A stretch of DNA of 64,000 bases, from the NCBI RefSeq assembly GCF_024642105.1, contig NZ_JAHEBT010000001.1, forward strand, positions 62,001 through 126,000, read 5' to 3'. Numbering within the stretch: the stretch's first letter is position 1; each line of letters starts with the position of its first letter. The notes beneath the pieces were generated by a model. The model had not been told where the DNA came from. It searched no databases and worked only from the letters and a program-made list of their open reading frames with translations. Origin of the DNA: Flavobacterium sp. Its GTDB lineage: Bacteria; Bacteroidota; Bacteroidia; Flavobacteriales; Flavobacteriaceae. Shown here one piece after another: positions 47,678-55,570 of this stretch. The position numbers were made by a program, and so were the translations under genes.

Positions 47678-48265
47678 TTAGTTGTCTAAATTGTTTAAAT
47701 AATCAAATACTTTATCTGTTGGCATTCCCATTACATTGGTGTAAGAACCTTCTATTTTGGCTACACCAACAAAACCAATCCATTCTTGAATTCCGTAAGC
47801 TCCCGCTTTGTCGTACGGTTTGTAATGGTCTAAATAATACTGAATAGCTTCATCGCTTAGCGTATTAAAAGTTACTTTAGTTACTTCAAAAAAAGTATCT
47901 GTTTTCTCTTTAGTTTTAAAACAAACCGAAGTTATGACTTCGTGAGTGGTATTCGACAATGATTTTAAAATGGCAAAAGCATCTTGTTCATCTTTGGGTT
48001 TCCCCAAAGCAGTATTGTTGTGCCAAACAATGGTATCACTTGTAATTAGAATTTCGTTATCGTTTAATTCTCCTTCAAAAGCATTGGCTTTTAGTTCGGC
48101 TAAATAATTAGTAATGGCTTCGGCCTTCAATTCAGGAGGATAGACTTCTTCTATTTCTTTAAGCCGAATTTCAAAATCCAAATCCAAATCTTTGAAAAAT
48201 TGTTGGCGTCTCGGCGAACCCGAAGCTAAAATCAATGAATAATTGGCTAATTTATGTCTAAGCAT
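47678..48265 (-). CDS. Maf-family nucleotide pyrophosphatase
   Basis: 195 residues. N-terminal LILASGSPRRQQFF (11-24) and the SDTIVWHNN metal segment define the Maf/YhdE fold. The family hydrolyses dTTP/UTP or modified nucleotides. KDEQDAFAILKSLS and the KAGAYGIQEW segment point to the YhdE (dTTP/UTP) subgroup. In a run with the KdsC-like and DUF2520 genes. Confidence 0.93.
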   Translation of the reverse strand: MLRHKLANYSLILASGSPRRQQFFKDLDLDFEIRLKEIEEVYPPELKAEAITNYLAELKANAFEGELNDNEILITSDTIVWHNNTALGKPKDEQDAFAILKSLSNTTHEVITSVCFKTKEKTDTFFEVTKVTFNTLSDEAIQYYLDHYKPYDKAGAYGIQEWIGFVGVAKIEGSYTNVMGMPTDKVFDYLNNLDN

Positions 48266-48277
48266 TGGATAGAATTA

Positions 48278-48805
48278 TTAATCGTGTTTTCCGTCAAAGT
48301 TTTCCATCCATTTTCCTTGCACTTTCATCACTTGTTCAATCACATCACGAACAGCACCTTTTCCTCCATTTTTATGTGAAATATAAGTAGAAATGGCTTT
48401 GATTTCAGGGCTAGCATCTTGAGGACAAGTAGGTAATCCTACTAATTTCATTACGTGATAGTCAGGAATATCGTCTCCCATATATAATACCTGTTCCGGT
48501 TTGATATTATAAATATCGGTGTATTCATCAAAAGTGGCTACTTTATCGGGTGTTCCCAAATGAATATCGGTAATGCCTAAATTACGTAAACGAACACGAA
48601 CCCCTTCGTTGCTTCCTCCCGAAATGATACACACATTATAGCCACAATCTACCGCTGATTTTAGGGCATAACCATCACGAATATTCATGGTTCGTAACAT
48701 TTCTCCTTCGGTAGAAACAAAAACAGAACCATCAGTAAGTACGCCGTCAACATCAAAAATAAAAGTAGTGATGTCGTTCATTATTTCTTTATAGCTTTTT
48801 GCCAT
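48278..48805 (-). CDS. KdsC-like HAD phosphatase (KDO 8-phosphate phosphatase family)
   Basis: 175 residues. Catalytic Asp18/Asp20 in FIFDVDGVLTDGS, motif III around CIISGGSN and motif IV MGDDIPDYHVM fit KdsC, which frees KDO for lipopolysaccharide. The family also contains sialic-acid phosphatases, and no KDO genes are adjacent. The start may be the ATG eight codons later (MNDITTF). The chosen start overlaps the DUF2520 gene by 17 bases. Confidence 0.88.
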   Translation of the reverse strand: MAKSYKEIMNDITTFIFDVDGVLTDGSVFVSTEGEMLRTMNIRDGYALKSAVDCGYNVCIISGGSNEGVRVRLRNLGITDIHLGTPDKVATFDEYTDIYNIKPEQVLYMGDDIPDYHVMKLVGLPTCPQDASPEIKAISTYISHKNGGKGAVRDVIEQVMKVQGKWMENFDGKHD

Positions 48806-49562
48806 TATTTTGTATAGATTGAGTTAGTAGTGTATAAATAGTAGATTGGTTTTCATCAGTCAAAAACTGTTGGTGTGCTTCAATTGTGGTTATATCGTTT
48901 CGTTTTGCTGGGCCTGTTTGGGCTTCTTTTGGCGAAAGCGACACAATTTTATTCGCCGTTTCTTGAATCAAAGGTTTTAGAATCTCAAAAGAAACGTTGT
49001 TAGTATTGCAAATTTCGTTTCCTATTTGGTACAAATGATTGACAAAATTATTCACAAATACGGCCGCTACATGCAAGGCTTTCCGTTGATCAGAATTGAT
49101 TTGGTATACAGCATCTGAAATTGCATTAGCAATTTGGTTTAGCGTTTCTAAATCTTTTTCATTTTCGGCTTCTAAACAAATGGGAATTGTTTTGAAATTC
49201 ACTGCTTTGTCTTTGGAAAACGTTTGTAACGGATAAAAAACTCCACGACGATTTTTATTTTCTAAAGTAGTCAAAGGTACCGTTCCCGAAGTATGAACCA
49301 CCAATTGATTTTCAAAAGGCAATTGGGACGAAACCTCAGCAATAGCATCATCGGATACTGCTATAATGTAAACATCTGCCGCTTGTAATTGGGTGTAGTC
49401 AGAAGTAATACTATTGGAATCGAGTAGGTGAGTCAGACTCTTTTTATTGCGCGCAAACACCTGAACCAATTCAATTTGGCTATCCAAAACAATTTTATTT
49501 TGAAAAGCCTGAATCAAATGTTGCGCTACATTTCCAGATCCGATAATAATTACTTTAGTCAT
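48789..49562 (-). CDS. DUF2520 domain protein with Rossmann fold
   Basis: 257 residues. N-terminal nucleotide-binding IIGSGNVAQHLIQAF (6-20), then DVYIIAVSDDAIAEVS and the DUF2520 C-terminal helical domain (HVAAVFVNNFVNHLYQIG). Similar to ketopantoate-reductase/F420-linked oxidoreductase folds. Substrate unknown. First gene of the leftward run with KdsC-like, Maf and MscS. Confidence 0.9.
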   Translation of the reverse strand: MTKVIIIGSGNVAQHLIQAFQNKIVLDSQIELVQVFARNKKSLTHLLDSNSITSDYTQLQAADVYIIAVSDDAIAEVSSQLPFENQLVVHTSGTVPLTTLENKNRRGVFYPLQTFSKDKAVNFKTIPICLEAENEKDLETLNQIANAISDAVYQINSDQRKALHVAAVFVNNFVNHLYQIGNEICNTNNVSFEILKPLIQETANKIVSLSPKEAQTGPAKRNDITTIEAHQQFLTDENQSTIYTLLTQSIQNNGKKL

Positions 49563-49718
49563 ACCCGCAAATTTAGCAAAAAAATGAAGAGTTTGGCTTC
49601 AATTTATTCAAATCCTAATGAGGCTTATTTTTGGATTAAATTAACAAGTGTCCGATTATGGAAGTCAACATTTTTAAGTACTTTTGTCCCACTTATACAA
49701 AAATATAATTCCTTACTA

Positions 49719-52700
49719 ATGGATAAAAAAATAAGCTCAATTTTGTTTTCTACCCGCTTGATGGCGGTTCTTTTTATAGTTTTTGCTGTGGCGATGGGAG
49801 CAGGGACTTTTATTGAAAGTAAATACAATACAGATACTGCTCGTATATGGATATATAACGCTTGGTGGTTTGAAGTAATAATGGTATTTTTTATGATTAA
49901 TTTCATTGGAAATATAAAGCGTTACCAATTGTTGAAAAAAGAAAAATGGGCTACTTTGTTATTGCATTTGGCATTCGTTTTTATTCTTTTAGGCGCTTTT
50001 ATTACCCGTTACATAAGTTATGAAGGGGTGATGCCTATTCGCGAAGGCGCAACAGAAAATAAAGTATATTCAGATAAAACCTTTTTGACTGTTTTTGTAG
50101 ATGGGGAGTACAAAGGCGAAATGAAAAGACGTGTGTTTGAGAAGCCGTTATTACTTTCTCCGGTTGCCAATAATAATTTTACACTTTCTGGCGAATTTGC
50201 CGACAGTCCCTTCAAAATAGAGTACTCTAATTATATTATGGGTGCCAAACAAAAAATTACTCCAGATGCCAAAGGAACTTTGTATTTGAAATTAGTAGAA
50301 GCTGGTGCGGGTGGTCGAGAAGAACATTTTTTAAAAGAAGGCGAAGTGCAGAATATTCACAACGTGTTATTTGCATTGAATAAACCTACAGCAGGAGCTA
50401 TCAATATCAATACTACAGGAGCAGCGCCTACCATTCAAACTCCTTTTGAGGGAAATTTTATGCGAATGGCGGATAAGTTGCAAGGCAAAGTTGAAAAAGA
50501 CATTGTACAACCCTTAATGATGCGTTCGTTGTATTCTATTGGCGAAAAGCGATTTGTTTTTCCAGATGTTCCCACTCGAGGAGTTATTGCGTATGAATCT
50601 AGTAATGATTTTAAAGCCAAAAATCACGAAGATGCTTTAGTGATTAAGTTGAAAGCCGAAGGACAAGAAAAAGAGGTAACAATTTTAGGTTCGAAAGGAA
50701 AAACGGGCGAACCACAAACAGTAAAAATTGGTAACAAAGACTATTCTTTCTTTTTTGGAAGCAAAACCTATGAATTGCCTTTTACTATTAAATTGAATGA
50801 TTTTATTGCTAAAAAATACCCTGGAACAGAGAAAAGTTATTCGGCTTTTGAAAGTCAGGTGACAGTTAAAGACACAACAGAAACATTTGATGCTCAAATT
50901 TATATGAATCACGTTTTGGATTACAAAGGCTTTCGTTTCTTTCAATCGTCTTTTGATCCTGATGAAAAAGGAACCGTGTTATCTGTTAACCATGATTTTT
51001 GGGGAACCAATATCACTTATTTAGGATACTTCCTTTTGTATATTGCTATGATGGCCATTTTGTTTACGAAACATTCTCGTTTTGCCGATTTGAAACGAAA
51101 ATTAGAAGTGGTGAAATCGAAGAAAGCAAATTTGCTGATGCTTTTGATTTTGATGTTCAGTTGGAATGGTTGGTCTCAAGAACAGCATCATACGCACGAG
51201 GCAACAGCAGTCCATAGTCATTCGGGGACTAGTCAAAAAATGCCCTCTCTAAAAGAAATCGATTCTTTGATTGTAAAATACAAAGTATCAGAAGAGCATG
51301 CCGCAAAGTTTGGTCGTTTGATTATTCAAGATGCCGGTGGACGAATGAAGCCAATTAATACTTTTTCTTCTGAATTGTTGCGAAAAGTGAGTCATGCAGA
51401 TACCTACAACGGAATGAATTCTGATCAAGCATTTTTGTCGATGACCCAGTATGCCAGTGCTTGGATTCAGGTACCCATTATTTATATCAAAGCAGGAAAT
51501 GACAGTATTCGTAAAGTAATCGGGATAGATTCCAAAGCGAAGTTTGCTCCTTTTATTTCTTTTTTTGATGCTAAAGGAAATTACAAATTGACACCTTATT
51601 TAGAAGAGTCTTTCAAAAGTGCTAATCCCAATCAGTTTGAAAAAGATTTTATTGAAACAGACAAAAAAGTGAATTTGATGGAATCGGCATTAAGTGGTCG
51701 AATTTTGAAAATTTTTCCTATTCCCAATGACCCCAACAGCAAATGGATTTCATATTTGGAGTTGAATGAATCAGGTATGAAGGGCATGGATGCTACTTAT
51801 ACGAAGAGTATTTTACCTTTGTATTTTGGAACTTTAAATACTGCGGCGACTTCTAATGATTATACCTCGGCTAATGAATTATTGGAAAGTTTAAAAGGTT
51901 TTCAAAAGAAATTTGGAAGTACGGTGATGCCTTCGGAAGATAAAATTGATTTAGAGATTGCCTATAATAAATATGATGTTTTCAAAAATTTGCCGTATTG
52001 GTATTTGGCAGCTGCTGTTTTGATGCTATTGCTATGTATTGTAGATATTTATAAATCAAGAAAAGCAATACATATAAGTATTAATGTGATGCATGTCACT
52101 ATTGGATTGCTCTTTGGATTACATACTTTAGGGTTAATTGCTCGTTGGGTAATTTCGGGTCATGCACCATGGAGTAATGCATATGAATCAATTATTTATG
52201 TGGCTTGGGCGACTATGTTCTTTGGTTTGGCTTTCGATAGAAAATCAAAATTAACGGTAGCCTCATCTGCATTTGTAACGGCTATGATTTTAATGGCAGC
52301 TTATATGAATTGGATTGATCCTGAAATCGCTAATTTGCAACCAGTCCTCAATTCGTATTGGTTAATGATTCACGTGGCAGTAATTGTAGCTAGTTATGGT
52401 CCGTTTGCTTTAGGTATGATTCTAGGATTAGTTTCTTTAATATTGATTTTGTTTACCAATGAGAAGAATAAAGCTAAAATGGATTTGAATATTCAGGAGC
52501 TGACCTATATTAACGAAATGGCATTGACAATTGGGTTGATTATGTTGACGATTGGAAACTTCCTTGGTGGACAATGGGCTAACGAAAGTTGGGGACGTTA
52601 TTGGGGGTGGGACCCAAAAGAAACTTGGGCATTGATTAGTATTATGGTCTATGCGTTTGTAATTCATGCCCGATTTGTACCTGCTTTGAGAGGAAAGTGG

Positions 52701-52898
52701 ATTTTTAACTTGATGAGTATGTTGGCTTTTGTATCGATCTTATTTACGTATTATGGAGTAAACTTTCACTTAGTTGGTTTGCATTCGTATGCCAGTGGAG
52801 AGGCAAAATCATTAAGTTGGATTTGGGAAACGCTAGGAGGGATTACGTTGTTAGGAGCTGTTACTTATCCAAAGTATAAAAAGTATTATAAAAAATAA
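49719..52898 (+). CDS. ccsBA: Cytochrome c biogenesis protein CcsBA (ResB-CcsA fusion)
   Basis: 1059-residue fused haem-delivery protein of system II. The N-terminal ResB-like part has four membrane helices and a large periplasmic domain. The C-terminal CcsA part (about 770-1055) carries the haem-binding WWD-type loop, with YWGWDPKETW near 958-972. I start at MDKKISSILFS. A longer reading would extend antisense through the DUF2520 gene. The two-domain fusion is the usual Bacteroidetes form. A -7-like TACTTTTG lies at 49679-49686. Confidence 0.96.
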   Translation: MDKKISSILFSTRLMAVLFIVFAVAMGAGTFIESKYNTDTARIWIYNAWWFEVIMVFFMINFIGNIKRYQLLKKEKWATLLLHLAFVFILLGAFITRYISYEGVMPIREGATENKVYSDKTFLTVFVDGEYKGEMKRRVFEKPLLLSPVANNNFTLSGEFADSPFKIEYSNYIMGAKQKITPDAKGTLYLKLVEAGAGGREEHFLKEGEVQNIHNVLFALNKPTAGAININTTGAAPTIQTPFEGNFMRMADKLQGKVEKDIVQPLMMRSLYSIGEKRFVFPDVPTRGVIAYESSNDFKAKNHEDALVIKLKAEGQEKEVTILGSKGKTGEPQTVKIGNKDYSFFFGSKTYELPFTIKLNDFIAKKYPGTEKSYSAFESQVTVKDTTETFDAQIYMNHVLDYKGFRFFQSSFDPDEKGTVLSVNHDFWGTNITYLGYFLLYIAMMAILFTKHSRFADLKRKLEVVKSKKANLLMLLILMFSWNGWSQEQHHTHEATAVHSHSGTSQKMPSLKEIDSLIVKYKVSEEHAAKFGRLIIQDAGGRMKPINTFSSELLRKVSHADTYNGMNSDQAFLSMTQYASAWIQVPIIYIKAGNDSIRKVIGIDSKAKFAPFISFFDAKGNYKLTPYLEESFKSANPNQFEKDFIETDKKVNLMESALSGRILKIFPIPNDPNSKWISYLELNESGMKGMDATYTKSILPLYFGTLNTAATSNDYTSANELLESLKGFQKKFGSTVMPSEDKIDLEIAYNKYDVFKNLPYWYLAAAVLMLLLCIVDIYKSRKAIHISINVMHVTIGLLFGLHTLGLIARWVISGHAPWSNAYESIIYVAWATMFFGLAFDRKSKLTVASSAFVTAMILMAAYMNWIDPEIANLQPVLNSYWLMIHVAVIVASYGPFALGMILGLVSLILILFTNEKNKAKMDLNIQELTYINEMALTIGLIMLTIGNFLGGQWANESWGRYWGWDPKETWALISIMVYAFVIHARFVPALRGKWIFNLMSMLAFVSILFTYYGVNFHLVGLHSYASGEAKSLSWIWETLGGITLLGAVTYPKYKKYYKK

Positions 52899-52914
52899 TA
52901 GAAAATTTATATAC

Positions 52915-52946
52915 AAAAAAGGTTCAATTTAAATTGAACCTTTTTT
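52915..52946. terminator. Perfect 32-bp palindromic terminator
   Basis: AAAAAAGGTTCAATTT and its exact complement with no spacer. It lies between convergent ccsBA and the AraC-type gene and can serve both. Confidence 0.9.
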
Positions 52947-52953
52947 TATGGAA

Positions 52954-54129
52954 TTAAGCGTAATGTTTGTTTTTCAATATTTTGACAAGAAATTCCTGAG
53001 GAGTTGATCCTGTTACATCTTTAAAGCTTACAAAGAAAGTGTTGTAAGAGGTAAAACCAATCTCCTTAGCTAAAGAATCGTAAGTATTGGTTGCTAAATA
53101 TCCTGAGTTGATTAATTCTAAACCATCATAAATACGGACTATTTTTTTATATTCAGGGAAAGATATTTTAGAATGGTATTTGAATAGATAGGTAAGATGA
53201 CTTTTAGGGATATTTAATTTATTGGCTAAATCAGTTAGAGAAAATTTAGCATTTCGATAGGCTTGATTATGAAATGAAAATTGATCTACTTCACTCATAT
53301 ATTGTTCAATAGAATTTTTAATTTTTCCATTTAGTTGGATATCTTGTGAATTACTAATTGCTGAAATTGGAGAATTAGTCCAAAAAGAAATGATTGGATT
53401 ATCATTCTTTTTTTGTTCATTTATTTTCGAATTTAAAAAAGTATAGCCGTACAGTATTTCAGGAGAAATAATAATTTTAAAATATAAAATCAGCCAAAAA
53501 ACAGCAGAAATCCATAGATAGCTTGTCCCAAAAATATATTTGGTATTATTTATTTCCCAAAGTAAAACAGTAATTAATCGTAGGGCAGTAATCGCTAAAA
53601 ATAAAAAAAAGTAAATACTCCATTTTTTAATTAATTGGTTTTGCTTCACAACAATACTAATTTCTCCTTTTCTATTCCAAATATTTGTATTGAGTAGCCT
53701 AAAAATAAGGAAAAAATAAACAATCGTATAAATTGTAAAAAAGATGTAGTAAGAATAATCAACCTTAGTTATGTTTACATATTTATTCTCTAGTATGTAA
53801 TCAATTATATTAAAGACTAATGGAATTATAAAATGATTGAAATTCTTTAATTCAATTTCTTTTTGATCCTTTATTAAGTTGGAAAAATATAAGTAGCTAC
53901 AAGGAATAATTACAATTGATAAGTTGTTGTATTTACTGAGTAGCACTATTATAAAAGGATTATTATCAATATTCAGAGTACCTACCAACAACATTCGGGT
54001 TGATATAATCAGGAAAATAATAACCAAATAAATATTAGTAATTCGATTCGATTGATATCGTAATAGAATTAAAAAAATGGTCAAAAAACCTATAAGTCCA
54101 GAAAATGAAACTATTAAATTCTCAATCAT
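52954..54129 (-). CDS. Membrane-anchored AraC-family regulator
   Basis: 391 residues. The N-terminal 230 residues hold about six or seven hydrophobic helices. The last 100 residues (about 290-388) are an AraC DNA-binding domain with two helix-turn-helix motifs (LTDLANKLNIPKSHLTYLF and YDSLAKEIGFTSYNTFFVSF). Proteins of this layout in Bacteroidetes are thought to sense a signal at the membrane. Divergent from the surface locus, which it most likely controls. Confidence 0.92.
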   Translation of the reverse strand: MIENLIVSFSGLIGFLTIFLILLRYQSNRITNIYLVIIFLIISTRMLLVGTLNIDNNPFIIVLLSKYNNLSIVIIPCSYLYFSNLIKDQKEIELKNFNHFIIPLVFNIIDYILENKYVNITKVDYSYYIFFTIYTIVYFFLIFRLLNTNIWNRKGEISIVVKQNQLIKKWSIYFFLFLAITALRLITVLLWEINNTKYIFGTSYLWISAVFWLILYFKIIISPEILYGYTFLNSKINEQKKNDNPIISFWTNSPISAISNSQDIQLNGKIKNSIEQYMSEVDQFSFHNQAYRNAKFSLTDLANKLNIPKSHLTYLFKYHSKISFPEYKKIVRIYDGLELINSGYLATNTYDSLAKEIGFTSYNTFFVSFKDVTGSTPQEFLVKILKNKHYA

Positions 54130-54471
54130 TCAGTATAGAAATAAATTAACTATTTATTACTCTAGTTAAGGGGGGACTAGTTTTGATTTAGATTACAGGA
54201 ATGTTACAAATGTACTACTTTGTTTAATATAATTCTCATTGACAAGAAGGATTGTTTGATAAACAGAATATGATTTTTCAGTTTGATGTGTTGTGAAATT
54301 AGTCCCAATGAAAATTTTTTTCATTGTCCTTAAAAGTAATGTTGTCATTAACTTCAACTTACTAAAACCTTAAAAGTTGTTATCTAAATCTTTAAAAATA
54401 GAGGGTTGCTTAAAGAGGCTAATTACAGATAAAAAAGAGTGTCGTACTATTGTTTTAAATATCCCCACTAT
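54130..54471. other. 342-bp intergenic region between regulator and surface locus
   Basis: Holds a perfect 9-bp inverted repeat CAATGAAAA-TTT-TTTTCATTG (54306-54326), a possible operator, and an imperfect ACTAG/CTAGT repeat near 54163-54180. No clear consensus promoter was found. No ORF or RNA gene is visible. Confidence 0.5.
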
Positions 54472-54951
54472 ATGAAACAACTACTACTTTTATTTTTTGG
54501 ATTTTCTATGTATGGACAGCAATTACATCATCAGATGCTGTCTTCGCAAGGGAGTTCAAACTTACTTTCAACAGGTACTTTAGTTCATCAGACCATTGGG
54601 CAACAAAGTGTTATTGGAAATTACAAATTTTCGAATATTGTTGCAGGACAAGGATTTCAACAAAGTCTTATTACTAAATCAGTAACAACTTCGTTATCTA
54701 ATGGAATTACTACAACAACGTATCCGAATCCATTTGTAGATCAAATTCATTTTCAATTTTCTAAACCAATTAATGGACTAATTACGATTAGTATTTATGA
54801 TGTTTTAGGCAGATTGGTTTACAAAGACCAGAAAGAAGCGATTCAAGATGTTCTAACCTTAGAAAATCTTCATTTTTCTCAAAATGAATATCTAGTAAAA
54901 TTATCGGCACCGAATTACAAATACTCAACACAAATAATACAAACCAAATGA
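54472..54951 (+). CDS. Small T9SS type A sorting-domain protein
   Basis: 159 residues. Signal peptide (MKQLLLLFFGFSMYGQ), then about 50 residues (HQMLSSQGSSNLLSTGTLVHQTIGQQS) and a type A T9SS C-terminal sorting domain (about 78-159: TYPNPFVDQIHF, LITISIYDVLGRLVY, ending TQIIQTK). The protein is little more than a signal, a short domain and the sorting tag. ATG overlaps the next gene by four bases, so the two are coupled. Probably cleaved and anchored at the surface. Confidence 0.9.
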   Translation: MKQLLLLFFGFSMYGQQLHHQMLSSQGSSNLLSTGTLVHQTIGQQSVIGNYKFSNIVAGQGFQQSLITKSVTTSLSNGITTTTYPNPFVDQIHFQFSKPINGLITISIYDVLGRLVYKDQKEAIQDVLTLENLHFSQNEYLVKLSAPNYKYSTQIIQTK

Positions 54952-55565
54952 AACAAAAACTACTAATTCTATTTGTTTTTCTGATTTTTTATACTGCTAG
55001 ATCGCAAGAAATTTCCTTTGCTACAGGAACCAATTTTACTCAGTACAATTTAAAGAATCCAGAAAATTATGTTGGAACTCCGCTACAATCTGGCTCAGGT
55101 TCATTTTATGAAATAGCTTATTTATTGCCTTCGGGAAAAGAAAAGTTGATGTATGATTTTGGTGTAGGACTTAATGAATATAGTGCTTTAGCAGGTACAT
55201 TAGCCAATTCGTATAAATGGAATACAAAGTATTTAGGTTTGAGAGCCGGATTTGAATACGAATTCATCGAGATAAAAAATATTAAACTAGTTCCTATAGT
55301 GGGGATGAATTTTTCTTCTATTATTTATGGTAAACAAGAAATAAATGGCGCCGTGTATGATATCACTAATAATTCTGAATTTTCAGGTTTAAAATTGATT
55401 CCTTATTTAGGATTTAAAGCCAAATATAGAATTAAAGATTTGGGCTATTTATCTATAGGGTATAATCACTCTACTACTTTCAAACCTTCTTTAACCAATA
55501 AAGAATATCTTACTATTTCTTCAAATCAAATAGTTTTTGGTCTTCATTTTAATGTTAATAATTAA
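54948..55565 (+). CDS. Predicted outer-membrane beta-barrel protein
   Basis: 205 residues. Signal peptide ending around ARSQEIS. The mature part alternates short beta strands with aromatic girdle residues (YNLKNPENYVG, YKWNTKYLGLRAGFEYEF, YLGFKAKYRIKDLGYLSIGY), suggesting an 8-10 strand barrel. The C-terminal QIVFGLHFNVNN fits a barrel end. No named family is secure. It may help export or anchor the adjacent surface proteins. Confidence 0.78.
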   Translation: MKQKLLILFVFLIFYTARSQEISFATGTNFTQYNLKNPENYVGTPLQSGSGSFYEIAYLLPSGKEKLMYDFGVGLNEYSALAGTLANSYKWNTKYLGLRAGFEYEFIEIKNIKLVPIVGMNFSSIIYGKQEINGAVYDITNNSEFSGLKLIPYLGFKAKYRIKDLGYLSIGYNHSTTFKPSLTNKEYLTISSNQIVFGLHFNVNN

Positions 55566-55570
55566 TCATT

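Noticed and set aside
49428..49718. Long N-terminal extension of ccsBA
   Set aside because: The extra 97 codons run antisense across the DUF2520 gene start and contain nothing like the family. The ATG at 49719 gives the expected N-terminus.
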